A stretch of 64,000 nt of DNA from Latrodectus hesperus. Its lineage: Eukaryota; Arthropoda; Arachnida; Araneae; Theridiidae. The stretch covers positions 49,854,458 to 49,918,457 of the forward strand of contig CM075853.1 of NCBI GenBank assembly GCA_037975125.1, written 5' to 3'. Of this stretch, positions 38,731 through 52,171 are shown piece by piece (position 1 is the first letter of the stretch; every line of letters starts with the position of its first letter). The notes under the pieces were generated by a model that was given only the letters and a program-made list of their open reading frames with translations, searched no databases and was not told the origin of the DNA. A program made the position numbers and the translations under genes.

Positions 38731-41700
38731 ACATATGGCTGAAGCTTCTCCGTTACTGAAATACAGAAAATTCCTTAGAAATGTCTAAGCAATTATTTAT
38801 TATAATTAGTTGCGAATGTTGTTTCAGTGGAAAATATATAAAAGACGAATGAACGGCGTTCACAAATCCTCACTCCATGCAAATTTTTGGAGAGTCCATT
38901 TCCCATCCCATTATTTAAAGAGATTTTCAAAATCATCGTATCCTTCTGGTTATTTATAACATCAAAAATTTGCAAGAGAAAGCTTCGTAACAGAATATTA
39001 CACATCATCGCCTATCCATGAATACGACAAAGACCTATCACCCGATTACAAAACTTGTAAATTTTGAATATATATATTTATATAAAGTCTTAACCTTTCC
39101 CTCTCTCTCTTACATTTAAGATACCGTCTTAATTTTTTCCTATATATTTTGTCCACAATAAAATCGGATATTTTTAGGATCTCGTACCACTGATTTCAGT
39201 CTTTAACGACCTTGTAAAATGTCTCTCAAACATACTCAATATCAACATTATTTGTGCTGGGATAGCCTTGGATTCATTTTATTTATAATAATTTATCTTT
39301 TACAAACTTTTCTCATGCTTTTTCTCAGAAACATTTCTTAGTGTAAGATTTCCTAATTCAACCTTCAGTAGCATATATCTATGATTGCGTTATTATTTAT
39401 TTTGATGAACCAACAAAATATTTTTTGCAGTGTTGACTTCTCCTGGACATTCAAACAAATAAAACATTAAATCAAGTGAAAGGTCGAATAAGTAATCAAA
39501 TGCAAACATAATGCAGCGATCTAATAGTTGCTCTAAACTAAACGGAATCGCAATAATGAATTATTAATTTGTACAGTTAATAACAAGCATAGACAATGTT
39601 AAAAAACTCAAATTGGGCATGAAAATATGAAAACACCCGGGTCATTCGATGTAAAAATACTATTATGTTTGCTTGTGTCGTAATGATCCTCCAATATAAA
39701 AATCGTATAAAAGTATAATCGTTATTCATCATAAAAAATATGTTAAAAAAACAGAATGTTAGTGTATTAGTTAGGTACACTATGTATATATATAAATAAA
39801 TACATACATACACACAAACAGGAAACCCACGTGAATAAAATATAAATACAAAAAATAATAATAATTGAAGGATTAATGTTAAGACCTAAATGCACAAATA
39901 AAATTTTTAATATGTATGCTTTATCCAAAAATATAAACTATGTAAATATAAATAAATTCACCAAACCGTCAAGTTCATGTGCATAGGTAAATTAAAAATA
40001 TAGATAAAGAAATGCCGCTAAATGGGTAAAAATGTTCAATTAATGTAATAGCTGGAAAGTTTTTAACTGAACTTTTAAACTTAACAAAGTATTGTTTTTC
40101 TTCTAACAAAGGATTAATTTTAGATCTTAAAATATAGATGTTTGGATCATTTGAAAGAAGGGTTATGTTCATTTGTAAGAAATAGAAAAACATTTCATAA
40201 CACTGCGTATTAATTTCTTCCAAATACATTCTTTTTCGATATATATTCTTTCGTGGTGTATCAATACGGTCCACAATTTATAAAAAGTTAGCAAATGATG
40301 AATGCGAAAATGAGTTACAACATTCAAGATGCTAGAAAAATGCTACTGACTATATAGAACAGTTAGGTGGTGAAAAAATATTTGAAGGTTACTAAGTATG
40401 TTAAATAATTATGTATTTAGAAATGTAAGTAAGTTACGTTTTTAACGTAGGTATTAATGAAATCTTAGAGAGCGGAAAAGCTCAATATTCCAAGTAAAAG
40501 CAAAGGGCCTATCAAATACCTGATAGCATTTTCAATGATATTAATACAATTAAATATAGGCTAATAGAGAGATTCAAAGTTTACTAATTCTAAGATTTTT
40601 CTGTAAATTAATAGCACCAGAAAAATTTATTTTTTAACGTTCTGCAAAAAGAAGATATTTAGACTCAATCGAATAACAGATGTTTTTTTGTCACTAAAAT
40701 GTATAAAAATTTTACATTGTAAATAAATCTGTAAATTTAGATAAGTGAATTCACAATTCCACATTTTTCTGCTTGAAAGCAAAACGTGATTAAATGGAGC
40801 TATTGTATGGTATATCCTAAACATACAAAGAAAGCAAGAAAATTTAAAGAATGTAAGTTTCAAAATACTAAATAAATTAGAAGCGCAATAATTATTTATA
40901 AGTGCTTAGTCAATATTAAATATGTTATTTGCATGATGGGGTTAGAAACCGCATCAGTTACATATTTTACAAAGACTATAAATTTCTTAAGATTTATAAA
41001 TTAAAAAGTTTTTCGTTCCTAATAAAAAAAGTTTTTAAACCTTCCATTATTTTTATTTTAATAAATTAAAGAAAAGAAATGACAGTTGTTTTTATAATTT
41101 TAAAAACTGCCGTTAGTTTGTAATATAAAAAAAAATTCTATATTTGCGAAAAAGCATCAGCAACCCGTTTCAGAATATTGTTTCGTTGTAAATCATTTTT
41201 ACTTCATTGAAAATAAAAATAACAGAAACAATAATTAATAACATTGTGATACTTCAATTTATATTCAGAATGATTTACGTATATGAAGTTCAAATACCAA
41301 GAATCTTAATATTATTCTCTCGATTCTTTAAGATACGAAAACTTTTTTTTCTGTATTTTATTTATTTTACAAATTAGAATCGTTATAATGTGTAACATAT
41401 GAATAAAGTAAGTAATTATTATGTAATCATGTTCTATTAAGCTCAGCAAAATTCAAGTTCAAATATGCATTGAGTATGTAATTACAGTGGATGAATAAGG
41501 AATGTTGATCATAGACATATCAGCCACCATAATTATATATTCGATGCATATTTGAATTTGTTTCCATTTGAACAAATTATATTACACGCGAAAAAAATTT
41601 AATTTCAGTAAACCAAAACATCTTAGTTCAGTAAAATTTCTTTATCTTATTTTAATATTAAAGCTTTATTTGGTGTTTTGGTTTTCGATCTTCTTTACAT

Positions 41701-44700
41701 TACTATTGAGTTATTTTTGTTTCCACGAACATATTTATGATCACTTCTCTTTTTTAAAATTCGTTTTATCTTTTCATCATTCCTTTCTTTTGGGTTGCGA
41801 AAAACATTACAATTTCTAAATACAGCCATAAAAAGTAACAAAAATAGATTCAATATTTTTAATATATATTACTGAAAAAAAAAATGTATTTGTCAAAAAT
41901 AACACACGCGTATAAATACACCTGTCAAACTTTCTTTTGAAATTAATTTCAGTTTAATAATTGCTTACATAGGAAAGCATAACAATTAACACAAAACAGT
42001 ATTTTACATTACATTTTAACATATTATCAATAATTCCATAATTTTGTGCCGATAGAAGCTGCTATTACATGATAAATATATTTTTCAACAAGACACTTAG
42101 AATAAATACAACATAAACAAATACCATATTTACACTGAGTCATCACTTTATTAATATTGGAGATTTGCATATACATTTTATAAAGTATCACTAATTTTAT
42201 CCAATACATAGTAGTATTTGTAAAAATATAATCATATTACAATCTATCTTATCATTACTCTAAGTTCCAGTTTATACTATACATGTAATAAAATACATAT
42301 TATTCAAATACATAATATTATTCAAACATTTATTTAATATTTATAAATTCAAATATTGGAAATTTTTTTCTAAAAGGAATTTTTATTCGAAATATGAAAT
42401 ATAGTTTCTGAGGAACTAAAATTATCGACGCAATTGTGTACCTAAAAACATTTTCCAACATTTACATTACATAATGAGTTTATGCCAAATCAAAATATAG
42501 TTATAATTTTTTATTATTTTGATCTAATTTTGTAATAACTTAAACTTTTGATAGATTAAACACTGTTGAATGTATAATATTTAAATAAAATCAAAATCAT
42601 AAAAGTAACATTCAATTTTCTACAAATAATTAGATATAAAATAAAGTAAAAATAATTACCTAAATACATATAAGAATACATAGTCATTAGATGTCCGAGA
42701 AAGTGAGAAACGCAAATATTTAATTAACAGTAAAATATCATTTCAAATAAACATTTATCAAATACTGTGGAAATAGAGCAAAAATTAAAAAAAAAAAAAC
42801 TATTTAAATTAATGAAAACTTGTACTGAAGTTTCATTTATTTTCAGAGATACCAATGTTTAATTAAACATATTTGCATTCACAAGAAACAGATGATTGCG
42901 AAAATGAAATAAATTAATATTCAGTTTTTTTAGCACATAGATATTAGAAAACATTTAAAACACTGTATGTCATCATAGCAAAATATCGCATTTTATCATA
43001 CCCATAAAATACATCAAAGATTTAGAAAAATATTTTTTTCCAACTAAATGCAAAATAAAACTAACTTTCTAAGTTGCAGAATTACTTTAATAATATAGAA
43101 AGAATTAATAAAAATGACAAATTGCAAATTAAGTAAATAATTAAAAAAATATTTACAATGTATTTTAGGCAACGATGTTAATAATATATAAAAAAACATT
43201 TAACTATAATAAAATAATGAAAAATATGTGAAATAAGAAACTATATTTAAATAAATAATATACAGAACATTAATTGAAATTATAAATATAAAAAAAATGT
43301 AAAATCACAATGTACAATAAGTCAGTTAATACGGCATATATACTTTTATATCGCAAATTCCTAATATTCGCAACATAACTTTTAATATATAAAATATATA
43401 ACATGATTAAAATACAGAAAATCATACGTTTTTGTACATTCTGAATAAAAAAAAGTTGTGTAAGAAATGATTAAGAAAGATAGCTATATAAATCGGCACT
43501 CTCAAAAGGTTAAAATAAATATTTCAAATAGTTACAGCCAGTTATTTCAGTCAATTCTTTTTAATAGTGATCCCAATAATCATTCTTATTCTTGTTCGCC
43601 GTAATTTCTAAAATCCTCGTACAAAATTACCTATTCACAATATTTTTATAACACAAAAAATATAGAGTCAGAATCAAATGTCATTTTTCCCCCACAAAAC
43701 TTGTGCAATTGAAAGAGAAGAAACTATACACTTTAAATAACAATCAATAAATATTATAGAGAAAATTCCATAAAAATGTGTGAAATTGCATAAAAATAAG
43801 ATTAAAATACAATATTTGATAGCAGAAGTAATAAACAACACAAAAATCAGGATAAAAATAATAAATCACTCTGATAGAAAAATGTAGAAAAATTGAAATA
43901 TGAAGAGTTATTCCTACATGAGTCATCTATTAATAATATTATATGAAAGCTTAAAAGCATTGAATATGAAAAATAAGTTATTAATTAATATTAATTCAGT
44001 TAAGAATATGTAAGCAGATTTTTGCAATATAAAAAGAAATATGAAACCAACAAAAAAACATGTAATAAAATCATTTATGGTTATTGTCTGCTTTTTCAAC
44101 ACAACATTTTTTGAAGTTAAATTGAAACGTGAAAATACTGCTTTAAAAAGTGATTCGCATTTGAATATTAATCGAAATTATGGAGCATGAGTGCAATTTT
44201 GTTTTAATTTATGTCTTTAAGATATATCTAGGTGGTATTCTGTAAAATAATTTAACATTTTCAAGTATTAATATAAGTATGATTAAAAACCAATAACATA
44301 AGAAATAATTGTAAATAATAAGTAACTAAGGATAAAAAATAAAAGTTAAAATTATATAGCAATATTCTTTACAAAAATTTCAATATATTTTTCGGTTTTT
44401 ACAAAATATTTCAACTGCATACAACTGCACATACATTCATAAATATTTTTAGAGTAATAAAATATCCCATGCAAAAACGAAAACATTAGTTATAACTAAC
44501 TAAAGTACGCTAATAATGATATTTACATTAATACAGACAGTTGTACTTTTGAAATAAATATTTAAATCAGGCATTTTACAGTAAATGTCTAAATATTTAC
44601 AGCATTCGCATGTTTATTAATCGATAAAAAATATGTATTTTAAATATGGCGATACAAATAGGAAACAAAATATCGATATTTTTCTTAAACACAAAATATA

Positions 44701-45955
44701 GCAAATATATAAGATGAAAATAATTTACCATAATGAGTACGTTACTCATTTTTATCTTATTATTTCGTGATTTTAAAAGAATAATAATTCAAGTTTTTTT
44801 AATAATCATATGGTACACAAAAATTTTAGCAAAAGGAAAATTTATAGTTTATCACAAATTTACAAACTTTCCATTAAAAAAATTAATAAATTTATAAAAC
44901 TGTATAATGACTGATGTATAATAGATTAGATTTTAAAAAATGCTATGGCTTTAAAATTAAAAATAAATAATATTACAATTATGGAAAAATAAACTAATTT
45001 TTAAATGATTGTAAATTAGGTAAAAATTATTAACATTGAAATTCTAAACTGAATGCTTATACATATAACAGTATAACAATAAGAAAGACCTGAAATAATG
45101 AGATAATATGTGATACCATATATTTGATAACCGATGCAGCATTTTGGTGTAATAAATATACAGGTTTAAAAAGGGACATATTAATTATTTTCATTGATGA
45201 TTAAAATACAAATGTTAAAAATATACACAAAATAATTACTATTGAACTGATACTCTGTATTTCTAAAATTAAAATCTAATTTGCTAACTTATCAGTAAAA
45301 TTTTTCCAAACTAATAGCTTCATTTGCAAACAGCTATAATTTAACTTATTTACTGCATTTTTCAAATAATGATAAAAGAAAATTGCTTACTGGACTGAGA
45401 AGAGATTTAGAATAATCGAATTTTATTTTAGTTTGAAGAAAATAATTATTCCCAAATTAAAATCTTAAATAAAATTTGTACATGATCTGCAAATTTTGTA
45501 GTTTAAGTTATAAATAAAAATGAGAAAACACAGATTTAAAAAATTAAATGCCATTTCAGTGTTTTCTTCGTGTATGAAATAAAAACAAATGCATCCTTCT
45601 TTGCAAACAAAACATTCATAGTAAGTGTTCACCATTTGCTGCACAAACTTTTTAAAAATTATATGCAATAAAAGAACAGAAAATAACTTTCCATGTTCAT
45701 TTTTTAAAAAAATAACTATATTGTAATTAAAGCAGAATTTTAAAAATTAATACGACAACTTTATTCAAGGTAATTATTAAAATGATAATTATAGTAATAA
45801 ATTAATAAACTAGTTAAAGCTTATGTGAATTATGAATTAAAAATAATTAAAACCTAGAAATATTTTTTGGAAAATTAGATTTGAATTCTTGAAAATGAGT
45901 TAAAAATACTTTATCAATTAAAAAATTGGAATTGTTCCCAATTACACAATCAAGA

Positions 45956-46053
<98 letters not shown>

Positions 46054-47080
46054 TTTAAAGTTTATAAAAATTTTTAAATTTAATGAGTTTCTAATTATTA
46101 CGTATAGAGATGAATAAATGCACACGATTATGCTTAAAATATATAAAATTAATCAAAATATATTTTTGAAGAATAAAGTTTTTTAAAGTTTTACTTTATA
46201 GTATTTACTGATAGTACACAAAAGCATATGAAAAAATTACAGTAAAATGTAATATGTAATTGATGTTATTTATAAATGGTTTGAATCTAATGAATGAGTG
46301 CAGAAACTGTTAAAAAGCATTTATAATCACTATTAAAAAATAATTGTGTTATAAGCAAAAAGATCTGATTTTTAGTAAGCGAAAAAAAAAGAGGAAAGCA
46401 CTAAGAATATGTATAAATATATCAAAATATAAATTATCGCATAAGATATAAATTTAAAACAAAAATAAAAATTGTTAATCACTTTTTAAAAAAACGTTTT
46501 GGCTAATACATAATATAAAAAATATTCTTTAAATTTTCATAATAGTATTTTACAGTAACTTCTGTAAAAATTTCTCAGCCAGAAGAATTTTGAAAATTAT
46601 AATCTTAAATGGATAACATAACAAAAGGTTTAATAATCAGTACAACAATGCAAGCATTTGTTATAAAACTAACACATAGAGAAATTCCACGTTAGCGTAA
46701 ATTAATAAATATTCTTGATAAAATGAATCTGAAATACTTTTATAAACTGTATAATTTGCAAAAATAAATATTCTATTTTTATTATTTGATCGGGTGTACA
46801 ATTTAAAAGATTACATGAATTTACAATAAAAATCCGAACACAGACTAAGGAATTAATTTAGTTGCTTTAAAATTTTCTCAGGTGTTCTCCACATAAAAAT
46901 AGCTTTGAATATTCACTCTAATCTTCAGAACTATTGCTATAAATGATGTGGGCTACACATATTTAACATTAACAACAAATTTTTAGAACAAAATGAATCA
47001 ATTGCAAAATATGAAAGCATAACAAACAGAAAGAAGGAACATACATGTAGAAATGTGTAAATAAAAAATTAACTCAAGAC
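38730..47080. other. AT-rich desert, no gene seen
   Basis: Eight kilobases of very AT-rich DNA (one line counted at 10% G+C near 43201). It contains a 16-bp palindrome at 42855-42870, a small hairpin AATGAGTA-CGT-TACTCATT at 44732-44750 and the TA array at 45960-46050. Frames such as 39975-40274 (minus, 99 codons) have no recognised content. Confidence 0.7.
45960..46050. repeat. (TA)45 microsatellite
   Basis: About 91 bp of uninterrupted TA repeats, the longest pure array in the window. Tyr-Ile frames through it on both strands are artefacts. Confidence 0.97.
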
Positions 47081-47600
47081 TTTTAAACTAGAATACTTAC
47101 ACAAAGATTCCCTAACAAAACAAAAAGCGACGCTATTTCATGGAAAATATAAGGAATGGATTGAACCAGGACGCATATGTGTTGGAAATGATTTGGCCAC
47201 GAAACTAGAAGCTCAATGCCGGTCGTCGACAACGACGAAAGGGAAAGGGGCCCACGCGAGGAACAGGTTTCCTGTCCCCGGCCCGGTCCCATCCAAGGCC
47301 AAGTGTTCCTACACATCTTTAGCTCTTGCCGACAAAACTCCCCATTTTTATTCTTATTTTTCGTCCCTAAAATTTGGGGGTGACTTTCTTTTCAGCACGC
47401 GGGCCACCTGCCTGCTGCAGAAGTCAGGACGCCTGAAGCAAGAAGTGGCGGAAAAAATCCACAACAATGTAATTAGAAAGCTAAAAAAAATTGCCTCTCT
47501 TTATTTTTTTCCCCTTTTTTATTTTTTTCTCTTACACAAAAACTACCCAACCCCTCAGCGATGATTAATCAGCTTTGTGAAGCCCGGTAAGCTTTATCAT
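47080..47600. other. Most GC-rich island, candidate exon or promoter
   Basis: G+C is about two thirds at 47221-47280, the highest in the window, with several CpG sites (gtcgtcgacaacgacg near 47223-47238). A 123-codon plus frame (47193-47564) and a 77-codon minus frame (47083-47316) are open; neither product is recognised. On the minus strand a strong donor, GTAAGTAT, lies at 47093-47100, so a minus-strand exon could end at 47101. On the plus strand cttttcag at about 47388-47395 is a good acceptor followed by GC-rich sequence. A homeodomain-like palindrome TGATTAATCA sits at 47562-47571. It could be the first exon and promoter of a minus-strand transcript, an enhancer, or an old repeat. Confidence 0.45.
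47101..47316 (-). other. Weak candidate first exon (minus strand)
   Basis: The minus-strand sequence ending at 47101 is followed by a donor that matches the consensus at all of its first eight intron bases (GTAAGTAT). The upstream part is GC-rich and CpG-containing, as first exons in AT-rich genomes often are, and one frame is open over about 72 codons. No domain is seen, and the start of such an exon cannot be fixed. Confidence 0.18.
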
Positions 47601-48797
47601 ACAACGCTGCAGAAGTTATAATAGTAACAGAATGGAAAATTTATATTTTTATTTTTATTAGATTTTTTAAATGTTTTCCATGTTAAGTATGTTGGTATAT
47701 ATAAGAGGCATTCTAATAAAAAATTATCTAAAAGTAATTCAAAAATATTATATGTAATTAGTTAAGAACAGCTTATTTAGCAATTTCAGATATGTATAAC
47801 ATTAATGAAATATTTTCTACTAACAAATATTATGATACTTATAGTAAAAAATACTGGACAATCTTCTTTATTTAATATTTAATCAAGGAAATGATTATAC
47901 ATAGAAATGAATCAAATATTATCTGCAAATAATTCATTATTACATAACATTCCATTTGTAAATTAAATATTCGTATTTTTTTATTGGACAAAATGTTTGA
48001 AAATAAATCAAAATTTCTAAGAACTATGAATGGGAGTTTAGCATAAAAATTAGTTTCATTGTTTTCAATTTTTTATTACTTTTTACTAATCAAATTATTA
48101 AATAATAATGACTCTATGAATTAATAAAAAGCTCTATGATAAATATATAATACAAAAAACTAGGCGATTGTCCTAAACATAAGAATAAATATTGAGGGAA
48201 TTTATTTCCTTCTATATTTTGATGTTGTTTCTTGTATTGATTATCATTTAATAAAAGTTCATTTTTTAAATAATATTTTATAATTAACTACAACGAATTA
48301 TGTATGCAAATTAACCGTTTTCTACAAATATTTTGAAATTTTATGCGTTTCATCAATCTATAATGCAAACATTTTTTAATATAATGCATTTGTATTTAGT
48401 ATCATGCATTCATAGTCTAAACTATAAAATATTATAGTAAACAATTATTAATTTCCTTAAATAATACTTAAAAGAAAATACAAATAAATCATTTTGTATC
48501 CTTTAACAAAGCACATCATTTCATATGCATGTACAGTAAATGGTAATAAACCGCTTTTTTTCCCCTTTCACGAGTAAAGTTTGGTTAACAGAAACGGCTT
48601 CTGCAAATTACGTTTCTTCAACGTATGTCAATGAATAAGCATTTCTTTTTATCAATACCAAACGAATAGTTCCAGCTTATATATTTAAGATAAAGAAAAA
48701 TATTTTAATAAATCAACGTTAGAATATTTTTAAAACATAACTATTAATTAGCATATTAGTAGAATTATTATATGACATGTTATAATAAACAAAAAAC

Positions 48798-48843
48798 AAT
48801 ATTTAATGCATCATACATTAGCATGTTTATTGCATTAAATATT
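48798..48843. repeat. Hairpin, 13-bp perfect arms
   Basis: AATATTTAATGCA at 48798-48810 is exactly reverse-complemented at 48831-48843 across a 20-base spacer. Chance is possible at this composition. Confidence 0.6.
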
Positions 48844-50065
48844 CAAAGTAAATTATTTTGAACTCCTATATTATAGCATGAATAATTTTTTTGTTAACCA
48901 AAATATTTGTACTTTAATTAATTTATTTTGGTCATTATATTCTTACCAAAAACTGCACCTTACTTAGTAAATTAATTTTAGCTAATAATTTGTACAAATA
49001 ATAAATGCTAATCACTAGCGTGAATTAAAAATTGCATGTCACATTTTATATGCAACGCATAGCCAAATAAAAATCTAAAAATAGATTCTTAACCCCACCT
49101 TCAGAACTACATAATGAATAAAATAGTTAGATTCAAAAATAAAATACTAACTCATTTGGAAAGAATGATTTAAATAATTAATACACCATCTTTTCTGCTG
49201 ATACTTTAAATGATGTTAAATCCATACATGGAGGACGTTATTTCATTCGTAGTACTAGTTTCGAGGTTGCATGATACATAATAAAAGCATTTATCGTTAA
49301 AAACCTTTTAAAGAGACAAGAAAATGTTTCACAACAGATCTTTTAAAAATGTAAATATAAATTATTTACATTTTTAAATTATATAGCGGAAACGAACATT
49401 ATTTTTGGTCCTAACTGAAGCACGTCAAATAAAAATGTTGCAATTAGAACAATTACGGAGAACGTTTTTTTAAAAAATAAAGTATATATATGTGTGTGTG
49501 TGTTTAGAGATTATTTTTTATACGTATATCATTTTTGATGTATCAGCTAAATTCTAATTTGTATTGTAATTAATAAACATAGAAAATTGTTTTATATAAG
49601 AAAAAATAAACGAAACATTTTCTTACATGATTTAATTACTGTTTATTAATAATGAAAAATAAGTTCATCAATAAAATAAAATAAAGCTATAAATATTTTC
49701 AAAGTTCTTATTTCCACAGATTTTTAGAATGTTAAATGTGTGTGTGCGTTTCTAAATTAAATATTCTCAATTCAACTGGATGCTCCAAAGAAATGAAAAA
49801 AATTCATTATAAGAAAAGCAATTAAAGGTTAAATTTATATTTATAAAATTTTTATTAACACTTATGAAGAATAACTTTATAAATCTAAAACACTGTGTCA
49901 ACAAATATGTAATATAGAACTGCAATATCCTAATATAATTATTTTTCATCTCACTAGCATAATATTTAAACAGGAAAACTGCAAATAAAAAACTTTTAAA
50001 ATACAAAATCACAAAAGTATTATCTTTTTAACATTCAATGCTATACATATAACTAACAAATTCAT

Positions 50066-50067
<2 letters not shown>

Positions 50068-50130
<63 letters not shown>
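50068..50130. repeat. (TA)31 microsatellite
   Basis: About 63 bp of uninterrupted TA repeats. Confidence 0.97.
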
Positions 50131-50131
<1 letters not shown>

Positions 50132-51283
50132 CAAATTTAAATAGTAATTATTTTCAGGTGGACTTAAATCATCTCTTTAACACTTAAAACAGAATTCTAA
50201 TAAGAAATAATATAAAATGTAATTTTTGAAATCATAATTGTAACTTGAAAATATATCGTCGACACATTTTTATGTTAATATTGTTCTTCATTAATACAAT
50301 TAGTACCTAAATATAAAACCAAAATCAAATTTCGGAACTCATTTTAATTCACTAAAAAGCGATATGAAATAATACAATTTTAATTATAGTACTAACGAAA
50401 ACAAGATATAAAAAATTTAATTAAGATTCCGAAATGAGAAAAAGTGCATTTTGGAATTTATAATTACATTATTGTATACAAATGCAAAAAAAGAAAAAAC
50501 GTTAACGGAAAGAATTCTTTTCTTGAAATATTATAACTATCTCATTTTCTTTTTAAAATCCTTAATTCCAAAACGTTATTTAAAAAAATTGAAAATGAAC
50601 AATAACTAAAAATACAATTCTGCGAATAGAACTGAAAATAAAATTAAATGTGCAAATAAAATTTATCCCTCATAAAGCTAACTATTAGGATAAATTTTCT
50701 AACATTTATCAACTATAAAATATCATCACAGCTTTCACATCGTATTTAGAGAAAAAAATCCAATAAAAATTGGGAGAAAAAACGTGTTAACTTAAATGTA
50801 AAAAAGGAAAAAATTGCATTACTTTAATTCTAAAGGAATAACATTGGCAATTACCAGCAATTTAAAAACGATTAAAAAAATTTCAATGAATTCAAAATTT
50901 CTGTGTATCATTCAAAAATTTGAAATGAAAACACATCATAATCATTAATTTTAAACGTATTCTATTAATAGTTCAGCATTGAAATGAGATAGTAATAAAA
51001 ATAACATGAATTTAAATCGTTAATTGTCAAAAAAGCTATAAAATAATATTAATAAAATAATTTTAAAATATAATTTACGACTCATTACTATAAAAATTAA
51101 ATAATATGCATGTTTGTTAATATTAGGTATAAAAAGTTAAATGAGTTCCATTTCATGTAAAAATACATCATAAATATGAGGGGGAAAATTTCCAACTCAG
51201 AATTATGCTATTTTTTATGATAATCATGCATGATCAAAATACTTTTTGGTCAAATTTTTAAGGCAACTGTTTCCACATAATAT

Positions 51284-51358
51284 AGTGTAAAGATCTTATT
51301 AGATTTATAATGTATATAAATATTTTATACATTATAAATCTAGTAAAATCTTTACACT
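51284..51358. repeat. Long near-perfect fold-back, MITE-like
   Basis: The arms at 51284-51316 and 51326-51358 are reverse complements over 33 bp with two mismatches around a 9-base loop (taaatattt). Weaker symmetry may continue outside: tttttaaggcaa on the left (about 51256-51267) mirrors ttaccttaaaaa on the right (about 51370-51381). This would give an element of about 130 bp with an internal palindrome, as in miniature inverted-repeat elements. There is no coding frame. A transcribed precursor hairpin is a second possibility. Confidence 0.9.
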
Positions 51359-52111
51359 GTAATTAATTTTACCTTAAAAAGTAGTTTAAAAGGTAAAAAA
51401 TTTTAATGAACAATAAGGTATCTAACATTATTTTGTTCAATGCTATTTTCTGACCATACAATAATATCGCTTGTATCATCATCTACACTCAGGAAGTAAT
51501 GAAGTACAAATTGTTTTTACAGTACATTTATTCATTCAATTTTAAATACTATGTTAAAGTGAAACAACAAACATAAAAAAAGCTTTATTCCACTTTTTAA
51601 GCCCATAAAAGTTAATATTCTATAGCAATATCATATCGGCGTTTATATAATTATTATAATATCAATACAAGTGTAATACACAAGGGGGGAACAAAACAAA
51701 TGTATTAAAATAAAAAGTATACCTCAAAATGCTAAATCATTCATTTTAATACCAAATTTTTTGCGACGTTTCTTGAGACAAATTTTCTTACGAAAAGTTA
51801 GTTTCCAGCTGAATTATGAAAGCATCTTCACGTATGAATAGAAAATATAAGATTTTACAATTTATTTTAAGACAAGATTTTACTTTTTAAAATAATTTTC
51901 TTAAGAGCAGTGATTCATAGTTCACATATCATATGATTTATATAAGACCATAAATATCGTTGAAGTGATTCATAAATAATCAGGATTAATCATTCAAGAA
52001 ACTATTAAAATACAGTTGATAAACCAAGGAAATAAATTAAAAATAATTTTGCGAATTCAATCATTTAGAGTTACAAATAAAAATTAATTTGAGACGATTG
52101 CTTAAAAAAAG

Positions 52112-52171
52112 ACATTTTTTCTATACGTTTTGCCATTTTGTAAATATGATAAAACGTATAGGAAAAGATGT
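52112..52171. repeat. Imperfect fold-back, about 20-bp arms
   Basis: The left arm 52112-52131 ends in ctatacgtttt; the right arm 52151-52171 begins aaaacgtatag. Both end outward in an acat/atgt motif with one mismatch and one indel between. The loop is 19 bases. It lies about 750 bp from the 51.3 kb fold-back but its sequence differs. Confidence 0.7.

Noticed and set aside
38793..39008. 71-codon minus frame beside the 38.4-38.7 kb patch
   Set aside because: No recognised motif, no splice or start context, and a length ordinary for the window.
42855..42870. 16-bp palindrome ATGTTTAATTAAACAT as a dimeric forkhead or homeodomain site
   Set aside because: Several perfect 16-bp palindromes are expected by chance in 64 kb at this AT content.
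48798..48843. Hairpin as a microRNA precursor
   Set aside because: The arms are only 13 bp, too short for an animal precursor. I also noticed no match to the well-known conserved arthropod miRNAs I could recall (for example let-7, mir-10, bantam, mir-9, mir-124).
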